Origin: Pseudomonas asplenii
GTDB taxonomy: Bacteria; Pseudomonadota; Gammaproteobacteria; Pseudomonadales; Pseudomonadaceae
Length of the DNA: 64,000 nt
Direction: 5' to 3'
Assembly (NCBI RefSeq): GCF_001293465.1
Contig: NZ_JSYZ01000030.1
Span: 94,655 to 158,654, forward strand
In this document: positions 8,801 to 18,425 of the stretch, one piece after another
Layout of the letters: every line of letters begins with the position of its first letter
Numbering within the stretch: the first letter of the stretch is position 1
Translations under genes and position numbers: made by a program
The notes under the pieces: model-generated
What the model was told of the DNA's origin: nothing
Databases searched by the model: none
What the model saw: only the letters and a program-made list of their open reading frames with translations

Positions 8801-9582
8801 GGGCCGCTCATGACGTTGCCGACCCAGTGTTTCTGGATGGCGTCGACTTCGGCGGGGCTCATGTCGGCCATGACCTTGTCGAGAATGCCCACCAGGATCT
8901 TCTGCTCCTGCGGCACACCCATGGCCAGTTGGTAGCGGTAGGGCGTTTCGCCGCTGACATACAGGCCGTCGAGCTTGAGTTGGCGCAGGCTCCAGACGGT
9001 GGAGGCGAGATCGCCGACCACGGCATCGACCTCGTCGGTGGCCAGGGCCTGGAGGGTCGAGCTGACGTTGGGCAGGGCGACCAGGTTCAGGTCCGGATGA
9101 TGGGTGCGCAACAGCTCGTGGGGGGCGTAGCTTTCGACCACGGCGATCTTCAGGCCATACAGTTCCTGCAGGTTGCGCGGCTTGGCACCGCCCTCATGGG
9201 CGAGGATGACGATCGGAAAGTCCAGGTATGGGCGGGTGAAGGCCAGGTAGGCCCGACGTTCCGGCGTGGACATCACGCCGGGCAGCAGGTCGAGCTTGCC
9301 ATCGCGTGCCTGTTGCAGCACCGCTGCCCAGCTCATTGGCTCGGCGGGTGTGAGCCTGATGCCCAGGCGTTTTTCCACCAGTGCCATGTAGTCGGCGGAC
9401 AGTCCCTGATGGCGCCCGTCCTCATCGCGAAACTCGAACGGCGGCCAGGCGCTATCGATGCCCAGGCGAAGCTCCGGATGGGCCGCGAGCCAGCTACGTT
9501 CCTCATCGGTGAGACTCAACGCGCCAGCCGTTGCGGTCCAGGCGAGCAGCGACAGCAGTAGCAGGGCTGGCAGTCTGGGCAT
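5839..9582 (-). CDS. rmcA: RmcA-like hybrid c-di-GMP enzyme: periplasmic SBP_bac_3, TM, four PAS, GGDEF, EAL
   Basis: The 1247-aa inner-membrane protein has a signal sequence (1-21), a periplasmic amino-acid-binding-protein-like domain (~25-255), a membrane helix (~270-287), four PAS repeats (~305-800, each ending in a D-I/I-S motif), a diguanylate cyclase domain with intact GGDEF (886-890), and a phosphodiesterase domain with EAL (1014-1016) and DDFGTGYSSL. Both catalytic signatures are intact. Domain order, length and position next to rpoD match P. aeruginosa PA0575 (RmcA), a redox/phenazine-responsive phosphodiesterase; whether this ortholog acts mainly as a phosphodiesterase is inferred from that. 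The tRNA-Ile gene follows after 15 nt. A bidirectional terminator separates it from rpoD. Confidence 0.9.
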   Translation of the reverse strand: MPRLPALLLLSLLAWTATAGALSLTDEERSWLAAHPELRLGIDSAWPPFEFRDEDGRHQGLSADYMALVEKRLGIRLTPAEPMSWAAVLQQARDGKLDLLPGVMSTPERRAYLAFTRPYLDFPIVILAHEGGAKPRNLQELYGLKIAVVESYAPHELLRTHHPDLNLVALPNVSSTLQALATDEVDAVVGDLASTVWSLRQLKLDGLYVSGETPYRYQLAMGVPQEQKILVGILDKVMADMSPAEVDAIQKHWVGNVMSGPSYWVDILSYGLPGVLLLVTVLAVVIRVNRRLSSEISRRVALEQELRSSEYHYRGLVESLSAIAWEARMEDYTYTYVSPHAEALLGYPLAHWLVPGFWRSITHPADLTRAHAFFDHQVLAGLDHSLDYRVITADGRTLWVRDIVSLIGEGDDLVIRGLMIDISETKHTEEALRLSEQKFASVFQQCPDILVIARLSDGCLLEVNEAFEEQIGLRAAQVLGRSATELNIWGIEGVGPGLLQRLQGGSLRNLEMPFRRSNGQLFTGLISAEVFELDTTPALVVVVRDISQLKETREQLQTSEEKFAKAFHASPDGMLLSRQRDGMLLEINEGFTRLTGYNSASSLDHSAMDLGLWVNLNERKHMLELLQRDGFVRDFNCHIRRSDGQIRLCEVSSRPLPIGGEDCMLTIARDITERHLMQEKLQQAATVFESTAEGVLITDTRQHISAVNRAFSEITGYSETEALGNTPRLLASGQHDSAFYAAMWHQLSADGHWQGEIYNRRKNGELYPSWLTISAVRNRDQVITHFVAVFADISSIKHAQARLDYQAHHDPLTGLPNRTLFESRLQAALNSQQENGGQGAVLFLDLDRFKHINDSLGHPVGDLLLKGIAQRLKEQLRDIDTVARLGGDEFIILLPGLHQPSDAEHLANKLLGCFSAPFQAGEHEFFISASIGTSLYPGDGTDVATLIKNADAAMYRSKAKGRNRVESYTRDLTAQASERVALEHELRRAIERQELVLYYQPKISLDDGALVGAEALIRWHNPTYGDVPPEHFIPLAEDNGMILQIGDWVLERACRQMQRWTLRYGEFGPLSVNLAGAQLRQPNLLARIEQLLKSHHLRPGCLQLEITENFIMSQTEEALDVLHQLKRLGVQLAIDDFGTGYSSLSYLKRLPLDILKIDQSFVRGLPDDPHDAAIVRAIIALGRSMQFTIIAEGVENLAQQAFLAAEGCEQIQGYIVSLPLSADEFAATFLHMTLSEFSDGTGEKPSL

Positions 9583-9665
9583 AACGGTCTCGTTATGGCA
9601 CGGGGATTGTTTCGAGTGTAGACGGGCTGTGGGGGAGGAGAGGCTTTTGTACCCTGCTGAAAAGC

Positions 9666-9693
9666 AAAACCCCCGGCGGGCCGGGGGTTTTGT
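9666..9693. terminator. strong bidirectional terminator between rpoD and rmcA
   Basis: A perfect 13-bp inverted repeat (CAAAACCCCCGGC and its complement) with a 2-nt loop ends in TTTT on the minus strand and, by symmetry, on the plus strand. It begins 3 nt after the rpoD stop codon (minus) and terminates the rpsU-dnaG-rpoD operon. Confidence 0.92.
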
Positions 9694-9696
9694 CCA

Positions 9697-11547
<1,851 letters not shown>

Positions 11548-11614
11548 AACACCCTATCCACTGAAGGTCTTGGCGGGCAAAAAACAAGCCGAGGATTATA
11601 CCTGAGCTATGACC

Positions 11615-13603
11615 TCACGCGCCAGTTGAGGTCGGGTTTGATGCAGGAACATCGCGTTTGAGCAATTCGAGCAGCAGGGATTTCTCCTCGGCGCTCAACT
11701 CGCTCTGTCGCGATTTCCTGAGAAGTTGTTCCAGCTTTCGCTCGCGCTGGCGGGCTGACAAGCTAGTTATGGTGTCGAAAAACTGTTGTTCAAGGTTTTC
11801 TCCGTCGATCAGCCACTCCTTTTCCGCCAGACGGGTCAGCAATCGGCCCTGTTCGGTGCCGTGCCAGCGCGAAAGCATCTGAATGGAGCTTAGCTGAGGA
11901 TTCTTCTGCAAGGCCTCGAGCAGGGCCACCAGCAACTGGGTCGTGCTGTTGTCTTCATCGGCGAAGTGACCGGCGGTCTCGACCTTGCCGGCCAGTTGCG
12001 GGTAGTGAATGAGCGTGCGCACCGCGGCCTGGATCGGGGGCTCCACCGGTGCCGGGACCCTGGGTGGGTGTGGCTGGTCGCGATCGCCGCCACGCTTGCC
12101 GTTCTTGTCCCAGGGTTTCTTTTCCCACTTCTTGCCACCGCCAGCGGATTTCTTCGGCGTCCACTCCTGCTGCTGGGGCACGTAGGCCTCCTGCGGCTGG
12201 TGGTAATCCGAATAGTCCGGGTGGTCCGAGTAGTCCGGAGTGAAGCCGTAGTCGATGCCCGGGTCGTAGGCACCCGGCATCGGTGCTGGCGCGCTTTGCG
12301 CCAGTTGGCTGACCGTTTCGCTGCTCAGGCCGGTGATTTCCGTCAGCCGCTGGCGCATCAGGATGCGCAGGTTGGCGCCTGGCACCTTGTCGATCAGCGG
12401 GGCGGCGAGGGTGGCCATGTGGGCCTTGCCCTCCAGCGAGCGTGGGTCTGCCTCTTCCGTCAATTGCTGGAAGAAGTAGTCGGCCAGGGGCTGCGCATGC
12501 TGGTTGATCCGGGCACGGAAGGCGTCGGTGCCTTCGGCGCGGATCAGGGTATCCGGGTCTTCGCCTTCCGGCAGGAACAGAAAGCGCGCGCGCCGGCCGT
12601 CCTGCAGGCTGCTCAGGGTGGCCTCGAGCGCGCGCCAGGCGGCATTGCGGCCGGCCTGGTCGCCGTCGAAGCAGAACAGCACGCTGGGCACCACCCGGAA
12701 CAGGCGTTTCATATGCTCTTCGCTGGTCGCGGTGCCCAGGGTGGCCACGGCGTTGCGCAGGCCCTGCTGGGCCAGGGCGATGACGTCCATGTAGCCCTCG
12801 ACGACGATGATCTCGTCGAGGTTGCGGTTGTTCTTGCGCGCTTCGTACAGGCCGTAGAGTTCCTGGCCCTTGTGGAACACCGGGGTTTCCGGCGAGTTCA
12901 GGTACTTGGGCTTGTCGTCGCCGAGCACCCGGCCGCCGAAGGCGATGATGCGGCCGCGGGTGTCGCGGATAGGGAACATCACGCGGTCGCGGAAGCGGTC
13001 GTAGCGCTTGCCGGTTTCGGCGTTCTCGATCAGCAGGCCGGCGTCGATCATGGCCTTCTGCTGCAGCGTGTCGCTGGACAGGTGCTTGAACAGGTTGTCC
13101 CAGCCCGGCGGGGCGAAACCCAGGCCGAAGTCGCGGGCAATTTCGCCGGTCAGGCCGCGGCCCTTGAGGTAATCGACGGCAGCCTTGCGCGCCGGATGGC
13201 TCTTGAGCGCCTGGCGGTAGAATTCGGCGGCCGCGGTCAGCAGCGGATAGAGCGGCGAGTCGGTCGGCTGGCGTGGCTTGCGCCCGCGGCCGTTGTCCCT
13301 TTCCTCGCGGGGGACTTCCATGCCGGCAGCTTTCGCCAGCTCCTCGACAGCCTGGGGGAAGTCCAGGTTGTCGTGGTCCATGATGAAGCCGAGGGCATTG
13401 CCCCCCGCGCCGCAGCCGAAGCAATAGTAGAACTGCTTGTCCGGGCTGACGCTGAAGGACGGGGTCTTTTCCTTGTGGAAAGGACAGCAGGCGGTGTAGT
13501 TCTTGCCGGCCTTTTTCAGTTGCACGCGCGAGCTGACCACATCGACGATGTCGGTACGGTTCAGAAGGTCGTCAATGAAGCTCTGGGGTATCAGCCCGGC
13601 CAT
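11615..13603 (-). CDS. dnaG: DnaG, DNA primase
   Basis: The 662-aa primase makes RNA primers at the replication fork. It has the N-terminal CHC2 zinc-binding domain (CCPFHKEKTPSF ... YYCFGCGAGGN, residues ~38-65), the catalytic core with TOPRIM motifs (EIIVVEGYMDVIAL and FCFDGDQAGRNAA), a Gly/Pro/Tyr/Lys-rich linker (~430-510) and a C-terminal DnaB-helicase-binding domain (~520-662). I place the start at the ATG at 13603 (MAGLIPQSFIDDLL), the conserved N-terminus; the frame stays open 125 codons further upstream, but that stretch has no similarity to primase. It is the middle gene of the macromolecular-synthesis operon, 434 nt downstream of rpsU. Confidence 0.96.
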   Translation of the reverse strand: MAGLIPQSFIDDLLNRTDIVDVVSSRVQLKKAGKNYTACCPFHKEKTPSFSVSPDKQFYYCFGCGAGGNALGFIMDHDNLDFPQAVEELAKAAGMEVPREERDNGRGRKPRQPTDSPLYPLLTAAAEFYRQALKSHPARKAAVDYLKGRGLTGEIARDFGLGFAPPGWDNLFKHLSSDTLQQKAMIDAGLLIENAETGKRYDRFRDRVMFPIRDTRGRIIAFGGRVLGDDKPKYLNSPETPVFHKGQELYGLYEARKNNRNLDEIIVVEGYMDVIALAQQGLRNAVATLGTATSEEHMKRLFRVVPSVLFCFDGDQAGRNAAWRALEATLSSLQDGRRARFLFLPEGEDPDTLIRAEGTDAFRARINQHAQPLADYFFQQLTEEADPRSLEGKAHMATLAAPLIDKVPGANLRILMRQRLTEITGLSSETVSQLAQSAPAPMPGAYDPGIDYGFTPDYSDHPDYSDYHQPQEAYVPQQQEWTPKKSAGGGKKWEKKPWDKNGKRGGDRDQPHPPRVPAPVEPPIQAAVRTLIHYPQLAGKVETAGHFADEDNSTTQLLVALLEALQKNPQLSSIQMLSRWHGTEQGRLLTRLAEKEWLIDGENLEQQFFDTITSLSARQRERKLEQLLRKSRQSELSAEEKSLLLELLKRDVPASNPTSTGA

Positions 13604-14037
13604 GGCGTTCTCGTTGTCACTGCGCTGCTGGGAGATCCCGAAAGGGCCTGTCGACGTGAGGCATGCAGGCCTGTTGGCTGCGCGACCGTTCGTCGTCTGC
13701 TCAAGCATCGTCGGGAAATGTATCTGTCGAAACCGGCTGACCTTGAATCGGGCGGCCTGTCGAATTTCGATTTGTACAATGTCGCTGTCGGGCCCGCTGG
13801 AGGTCAAGGTGACCACGGATTTGCCGCAAGCTGGAAAGGGTGTGCTCGCCGGTAGCCTTGTTAGGCTCGTCAGTAAAGACGTGCACCGCTGGCTATAAGC
13901 CAGTTCTGACGTGGTGAAGCGGGTTCGTCTGGGCCGCATCGGCGGCTTTGACGGTGAAGCATCAAGCGATATCCGCAAATGCCATTAGCCCGGCTGAGGG
14001 CCGGGCTTGGCAGAAGCTTGCAGCGAACGTCTGTGTA
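13604..14037 (-). other. 434-nt rpsU-dnaG intergenic region with two hairpins
   Basis: No convincing gene lies here. It contains a GC-rich hairpin 30 nt after rpsU (13987-14007) and a smaller one, CTGGCT-ATA-AGCCAG, at 13889-13903. In this operon family the rpsU-dnaG junction is where transcript level is stepped down by partial termination or processing. The open frame continuous with dnaG through this stretch is probably non-coding. Confidence 0.6.
13987..14007 (-). terminator. possible attenuating hairpin between rpsU and dnaG
   Basis: AGCCCGGC (13987-13994) pairs with GCCGGGCT (14000-14007) around a 5-nt loop. No T-run follows on the minus strand, so termination would be partial at best. 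Its place just after rpsU fits a device that lowers dnaG expression relative to ribosomal protein S21. Confidence 0.5.
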
Positions 14038-14253
14038 TTAGTACAGACGAACGGCGCGGCGCTGTTCGCGCTGAACTTTCTTGGCGTGACGCTTGACAGC
14101 AGCAGCTGCCTTGCGCTTACGCTCGGAAGTTGGCTTCTCGTAAAATTCGCGGCTACGAACTTCAGCCAGAACACCGGCTTTTTCGCAGGAGCGCTTGAAA
14201 CGACGCAGAGCTACGTCGAAGGGTTCGTTCTCTTTAACTTTGACGGCTGGCAT
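14038..14253 (-). CDS. rpsU: RpsU, 30S ribosomal protein S21
   Basis: The 71-aa basic protein [20 protein letters not shown] continues to a Lys/Arg-rich C-terminal tail ([26 protein letters not shown]) and is bacterial S21 over its entire length. S21 binds the 30S platform near the anti-Shine-Dalgarno region and aids initiation. It is the first gene of the rpsU-dnaG-rpoD operon and is divergent from tsaD, an arrangement conserved in gamma-proteobacteria. A plausible sigma-70 promoter lies about 85 nt upstream of the start. Confidence 0.97.
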
Positions 14254-14335
14254 CCAGAGCTACCTTCATTCATTACCGGGGTCGACGTCCTCAGGCAAAA
14301 GCGCACTGGAGATCATCGGTTTTTAAGGGTTGCGG

Positions 14336-14364
14336 ATGTTAACCCCTCGGGGCGCGGAATGCAA
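14336..14364 (-). promoter_or_regulatory. probable sigma-70 promoter of rpsU-dnaG-rpoD
   Basis: On the minus strand TTGCAT (14359-14364) and TAACAT (14336-14341) are separated by exactly 17 nt, 82 nt upstream of the rpsU start. Each box matches the -35/-10 consensus at four of six positions. Confidence 0.5.
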
Positions 14365-14448
14365 AGCCTCTGATCGAAAACCGCTGGTCGGAGCTGGGGG
14401 GGACGACTATCATGCGCGCCTTCGAATTCAGCCTCAGGGCGCAAACCC

Positions 14449-15474
14449 ATGCTAGTACTGGGATTAGAAACCTCCTGCGACGAGACCGGCGTCGCGCTGT
14501 ACGACAGTGAGCGCGGCCTTCTGGCCGACGCGCTGTTCAGCCAGATCGACCTGCACCGGGCCTATGGTGGCGTGGTGCCGGAACTGGCTTCCCGCGATCA
14601 CGTCAAGCGCATGCTGCCGCTGATCCGCCAGGTGCTGGCCGAGGCCGACTGTGCACCGACCGAGATCGATGCGATCGCCTATACCGCCGGCCCAGGGTTG
14701 GTCGGCGCCTTGCTGGTCGGCGCCTCGTGCGCCCAGGCCCTGGCTTTCGCCTGGGATATCCCGGCGTTGGGCGTGCACCATATGGAAGGTCATCTGCTGG
14801 CGCCCATGCTCGAGGAGCAGCCACCGGAGTTTCCTTTCGTCGCCCTGCTGGTCTCCGGCGGGCACACGCAGTTGGTGCAGGTCGAGGGTATCGGTCAGTA
14901 CAGCGTGCTGGGCGAAAGCCTGGACGATGCCGCCGGCGAAGCCTTCGACAAGACCGCCAAGCTGATCGGCCTGAATTATCCGGGCGGCCCGGAAATCGCC
15001 CGGTTGGCCGAACAGGGTGTGCCCGGGCGCTTCGTGTTCCCGCGGCCGATGTGCGACCGTCCGGGCCTGGAGTTCAGCTTCAGCGGCCTGAAGACCTTTG
15101 CCCTCAATACCTGGCAGCAGTGCGTCAGCGCTGGAGACGACGGTGAGCAAACCCGTTGCGACATCTCGCTGGCCTTCCAGCAGGCAGTGGTGGAGACTCT
15201 GACCTTCAAGTGCAAGCGGGCGTTGAAGCAGACCGGCATGAAGCGTCTGGTGATCGCCGGTGGCGTCAGTGCCAACAAGGCCTTGCGCGAGTCCCTGGAA
15301 AAAATGCTCGGCGACCTGAAGGGCGAGGTGTTCTATGCACGCCCGAGGTTCTGCACCGATAACGGCGCGATGATTGCCTTTGCCGGCTGCCAGCGCCTGC
15401 AGGCCGGGCAGCATGAAAGCCTGGCGATCAGCGTACAGGCGCGTTGGCCGATGGAGCAGTTGCCGCCACTTTGA
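14449..15474 (+). CDS. tsaD: TsaD, tRNA N6-adenosine threonylcarbamoyltransferase
   Basis: The 341-aa Kae1/TsaD ATPase-fold protein transfers the threonylcarbamoyl group to A37 of ANN-reading tRNAs together with TsaB, TsaC and TsaE. It starts MLVLGLETSCDETGVALYD. The metal-binding histidines are seen at H111 and H115 (VHHMEGHL), and the conserved SGGHTQLV, DDAAGEAFDK and GGVSANKALR segments are intact. It is divergent from rpsU across a 195-nt shared promoter region and convergent with plsY after a 31-nt gap. Confidence 0.97.
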   Translation: MLVLGLETSCDETGVALYDSERGLLADALFSQIDLHRAYGGVVPELASRDHVKRMLPLIRQVLAEADCAPTEIDAIAYTAGPGLVGALLVGASCAQALAFAWDIPALGVHHMEGHLLAPMLEEQPPEFPFVALLVSGGHTQLVQVEGIGQYSVLGESLDDAAGEAFDKTAKLIGLNYPGGPEIARLAEQGVPGRFVFPRPMCDRPGLEFSFSGLKTFALNTWQQCVSAGDDGEQTRCDISLAFQQAVVETLTFKCKRALKQTGMKRLVIAGGVSANKALRESLEKMLGDLKGEVFYARPRFCTDNGAMIAFAGCQRLQAGQHESLAISVQARWPMEQLPPL

Positions 15475-15505
15475 GGCGCTGTGGCTCGGCTTTCACGGGC
15501 AATAT

Positions 15506-16075
15506 CTAGAAATGCCGTTCGCGGCCGGCGAAAAGGTCGCGTAGATTGCCACGGTGGCGCCATACGATCAGCCCGGTCAGTACGCTCATCGGCAACAGCG
15601 CCGCCGGCTCCTGCCAGGCCAGCAGCGGCAGGGTCAGCGGTGTGGCGATCAAGGCGGCCAGCGAGCTGGTGCGGGTGAGGTAGAAGGTCAGGATCCAGGT
15701 GGCGATGGCCAGCAGGGCCGCTGGAGGGTAGAGCCCCAGCAGCATGCCGGCCGCTGTCGCCACCCCCTTGCCGCCGCGAAAGCGGAAATAGAGGGGAAAC
15801 AGGTGGCCAAGAACGGCGCAGACGCCGATCCAGGCCTGTTGTTGCAGCGTCATGCCGGCTAGCCCGGCGATCAGTACCGGCAGCAGGCCTTTGAGCAGGT
15901 CGCCGAGTAGCGTCAGGATCGCCAGTTTCTTGCCGGCCAGGCGCAGCATGTTGGTGGCGCCGGCATTGCCCGAACCACTCATTCGCGGATCGGGCGTACC
16001 GGTCAGGCGGCTGAGCAAAATGGCGAAGGACAGAGAGCCGAGCAGGTAGGCGAGGATCGCCAGTAACCAAAACAT
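15506..16075 (-). CDS. plsY: PlsY, acyl-phosphate:glycerol-3-phosphate acyltransferase
   Basis: The 189-aa inner-membrane protein acylates position 1 of glycerol-3-phosphate using acyl-phosphate, the first step of phospholipid synthesis in the PlsX/PlsY route. Several hydrophobic helices are obvious, starting with MFWLLAILAYLLGSLSFAILL. Conserved loops are present: SGNAGATNMLR (about residues 35-45), FRFRGGKGVATAAG (glycerol-3-phosphate/phosphate site) and the C-terminal IVWRHRGNLRDLFAGRE. It lies between tsaD and folB, divergent from folB with about 74 nt between starts. Confidence 0.96.
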   Translation of the reverse strand: MFWLLAILAYLLGSLSFAILLSRLTGTPDPRMSGSGNAGATNMLRLAGKKLAILTLLGDLLKGLLPVLIAGLAGMTLQQQAWIGVCAVLGHLFPLYFRFRGGKGVATAAGMLLGLYPPAALLAIATWILTFYLTRTSSLAALIATPLTLPLLAWQEPAALLPMSVLTGLIVWRHRGNLRDLFAGRERHF

Positions 16076-16149
16076 GCTAACTATTCCGGGCGAGGACGCC
16101 CTGATTCTAACGGCGCATTGCGCCCTTGTCGTGCTGCGGAGAAGAGTGC

Positions 16150-16503
16150 TTGGACAGAGTGTTTATCGAGGGCCTGGAAGTCGACACGGTGATCGGGGCC
16201 TACGACTGGGAGCGCGGCATCAGGCAATGCCTGCGTCTTGACCTCAGTTTCGCCTGGGACAACCGCCCGGCCGCGGCAGGGGATGACCTGACCCTGGCGC
16301 TCGACTACGCCAGCGTGTCGACGCGGATCCAGGCTTTTGCCGAGCAGTCGCAGTTCCAGTTGGTGGAAACCTTTGCCGAGCGCCTGGCCGAAGTGCTCAT
16401 GAGCGAGTTCCAGATTCCCTGGCTGCACCTCAAGTTGACCAAGCCGGGGGCGGTTGCGGCCGCCAGGGGCGTGGGCGTGGAGATCGAGCGCGGATGTCGC
16501 TAA
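16150..16503 (+). CDS. folB: FolB, dihydroneopterin aldolase
   Basis: The 117-aa protein converts 7,8-dihydroneopterin to 6-hydroxymethyl-dihydropterin in folate synthesis. I place the start at the TTG at 16150 (read as MDRVFIEGLEVDTVIGAYDWE), with GGAG 8 nt upstream; this matches the N-terminus I recall for Pseudomonas FolB, whereas the upstream TTG at 16126 adds eight unrelated residues. Conserved elements are the E/VIGAYDWER region and the C-terminal KLTKPGAV with its catalytic Lys. Its last 10 nt overlap the start of folK, the next enzyme of the pathway, so the two should be translationally coupled. Confidence 0.93.
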   Translation: MDRVFIEGLEVDTVIGAYDWERGIRQCLRLDLSFAWDNRPAAAGDDLTLALDYASVSTRIQAFAEQSQFQLVETFAERLAEVLMSEFQIPWLHLKLTKPGAVAAARGVGVEIERGCR

Positions 16504-17024
16504 CTCAGGTTTATCTCGGGCTCGGCAGCAACATCGAGCGCGAAACCCATTTGTGCGCCGGTCTGGATGCCCTTGCCGGGTTTCTGCAGGATATCCGCTG
16601 CTCGGCGGTGTTCGAGAGCCAGCCGGTGGGGATCAGGAGCGGGCCGTTCTTCAACCTGGTGGTCTCGGCCCTGACCGATCTGCCGTTGATGGAGCTGGAT
16701 CGTCGACTGAAGTTCATCGAGGCCGACAACGGCCGTTATGCGCCGGATCGCAAAGGCTTGCCGCTGGATATCGATGTCCTGCTGTATGGTGAGCAGGTAG
16801 GGAATTTCGACGGGCTGATCCTGCCGCGTGCCGAAATCCTGAAAAATGCATTCGTATTGTGGCCATTATCGCTGATTGCGCCGCAAAAGCTGCATCCCGA
16901 AGCCGGGAAGAGTTTTGCGACGTTATGGCGCGAGGCGCGGATCGATCAGGTGCTGGCTCCCGTTGCGTTCGAATGGCGCGGCGAGCAACTGACACCGGCC
17001 GCGTTGCTGGCGGCATCGGCCTGA
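16494..17024 (+). CDS. folK: FolK, 6-hydroxymethyl-7,8-dihydropterin pyrophosphokinase
   Basis: The 176-aa kinase transfers pyrophosphate from ATP to the pterin made by FolB. The N-terminus YLGLGSNIERE and the signature region RKGLPLDIDVLLYG are intact (the D-x-D pair binds Mg2+), and LPRAEILKNAFVLWPL follows. It is slightly longer than the ~160-aa E. coli enzyme at the C-terminus. It overlaps folB by 10 nt. A REP pair lies after the gene, between it and the convergent cca. Confidence 0.95.
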   Translation: MSLTQVYLGLGSNIERETHLCAGLDALAGFLQDIRCSAVFESQPVGIRSGPFFNLVVSALTDLPLMELDRRLKFIEADNGRYAPDRKGLPLDIDVLLYGEQVGNFDGLILPRAEILKNAFVLWPLSLIAPQKLHPEAGKSFATLWREARIDQVLAPVAFEWRGEQLTPAALLAASA

Positions 17025-17042
17025 GCCGAAGCCTCGTCAGCC

Positions 17043-17113
17043 TGTGGGAGCTGGCTTGCCGGTGCGGCGTCCTTGATATAGCGCAGAGCTTCGCGGGCAA
17101 ACCCGCTCCCACA
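17043..17113. repeat. REP pair between convergent folK and cca
   Basis: TGTGGGAGCTGGCTTGCC and, inverted, TTCGCGGGCAAACCCGCTCC flank a 30-nt spacer and could form a long hairpin. It sits precisely in the gap between two convergent genes, where it may act as transcript end or mRNA stabiliser on both strands. Confidence 0.75.
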
Positions 17114-17127
17114 TCGGACCATGTTCC

Positions 17128-18363
17128 TCAACGGGCGGTCGTGTTTTTCTCCTTGTAGGCCTTGAGGGCGGTCAGGCGCTCGCGGCGCAGCGCCTCGCCC
17201 AGTGCCGGTCCCTTGTAGCCCTTTTCGATCAGCGGCTGAACCGCGACGGCCTTGGCCGCCTGCGCCGCGCCGCGCAGGTAGGCGGCCTGCGGATAATCCC
17301 GCTGTTCCAGCCCCTGGCGCCCGCGGGCATCCATTTCACAGGCGGCGATGAATTCCTCGAAGCGTTGCGGCCGACGATAGACATCGAAACTCTGCAGTAG
17401 CTCCAGCAGGGTCGAGGCTTTCAGTTCGAGAGCGCGATGGCCGTGGGTGTGATACTCACCCACCAGCAAGGCCAGCTCCTGGCAATCGCGGGGCACCTTG
17501 TAGCGCTCGTTGACGGCCTTGATCAGAGCAAGCCCCCTGGCTTCGTGGGCAATGTGCCTCGGCCATTCCTCCTCGGGGGTGAGACCCTTGCCCAGGTCAT
17601 GCAGCAGGCAGGCCCAGCGTACGGTCAGGGGTTGCTGGTGGCGGGCGGCCTGTTCCAGCACGCTCAGGGTGTGCCGACCCGTATCGATCTCCGGATGGTG
17701 GGCGGCTGGCTGCGGGACACCAAAGAGGGCATCTATCTCGGGAAACAGCACTGCCAGGGCGCCACATTCGCGCAGTACCTGGATGAATACCTGAGGCTGT
17801 TCCTCCATCAGGGCCCTGGAGATTTCCTTCCAGCTGCGCTCCGGTGTCAGCGCCTCCAGTTCGCCCGACTCCGCCAACTGACGCATCAGTGCGAGCGTCT
17901 GTGGCGCCACCGTGAACCCGAGGCCGGCATAACGGGCGGCAAAGCGGGCAACGCGCAATACGCGCAGGGGGTCTTCGGCGAATGCCGGGGAAACGTGCCG
18001 CAATACGCGATTTTCGAGATCCTGCTGGCCGTGGTAGGGGTCGGTCAGGTTGCCGTGGTCGTCTTCGGCCATGGCGTTGATCGTCAGGTCGCGACGGATC
18101 AGGTCCTCTTCGAGGGTGACCTCGGGACTGGCATGGAAGGTGAAACCGCCGTAGCCGCGCCCGCTCTTGCGTTCGGTGCGGGCCAGGGCGTATTCCTCGC
18201 CGCTTTTGGGGTGGAGAAACACCGGGAAGTCCGCTCCGACCGGGCGAAAGCCCCTGGCGAGCATCTCTTCACTGGTGGCACCGACCACGACCCAGTCGAT
18301 ATCGGTGACCGCGCGGCCCAGCAGGCGATCACGTACCGCACCGCCGACTTTATAGATCTGCAT
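17128..18363 (-). CDS. cca: Cca, multifunctional CCA tRNA nucleotidyltransferase
   Basis: The 411-aa enzyme adds or repairs the 3' CCA of tRNAs. It has the class II nucleotidyltransferase head (GGAVRDRLLG at residues 7-16 and the catalytic DxD in TDIDWVVVG), the RRDLTINAMA motif, and a C-terminal HD phosphohydrolase domain (LLHDLGKG, ~residue 250), so it is the long E. coli-like type with phosphatase and 2',3'-cyclic phosphodiesterase activities. It is convergent with folK and lies 62 nt downstream of spoVR on the same strand. Confidence 0.95.
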   Translation of the reverse strand: MQIYKVGGAVRDRLLGRAVTDIDWVVVGATSEEMLARGFRPVGADFPVFLHPKSGEEYALARTERKSGRGYGGFTFHASPEVTLEEDLIRRDLTINAMAEDDHGNLTDPYHGQQDLENRVLRHVSPAFAEDPLRVLRVARFAARYAGLGFTVAPQTLALMRQLAESGELEALTPERSWKEISRALMEEQPQVFIQVLRECGALAVLFPEIDALFGVPQPAAHHPEIDTGRHTLSVLEQAARHQQPLTVRWACLLHDLGKGLTPEEEWPRHIAHEARGLALIKAVNERYKVPRDCQELALLVGEYHTHGHRALELKASTLLELLQSFDVYRRPQRFEEFIAACEMDARGRQGLEQRDYPQAAYLRGAAQAAKAVAVQPLIEKGYKGPALGEALRRERLTALKAYKEKNTTAR

Positions 18364-18425
18364 GAAAAACCTCCGTTAGCCGGACAGGATAACCTGTGTT
18401 GTCCGCCAACGGAGGTGTCTGCAAC

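Noticed and set aside
13604..13978. N-terminal extension of DnaG by 125 codons (TTG start)
   Set aside because: The extension has no similarity to primase and covers the operon leader; MAGLIPQSF at 13603 is the standard start.
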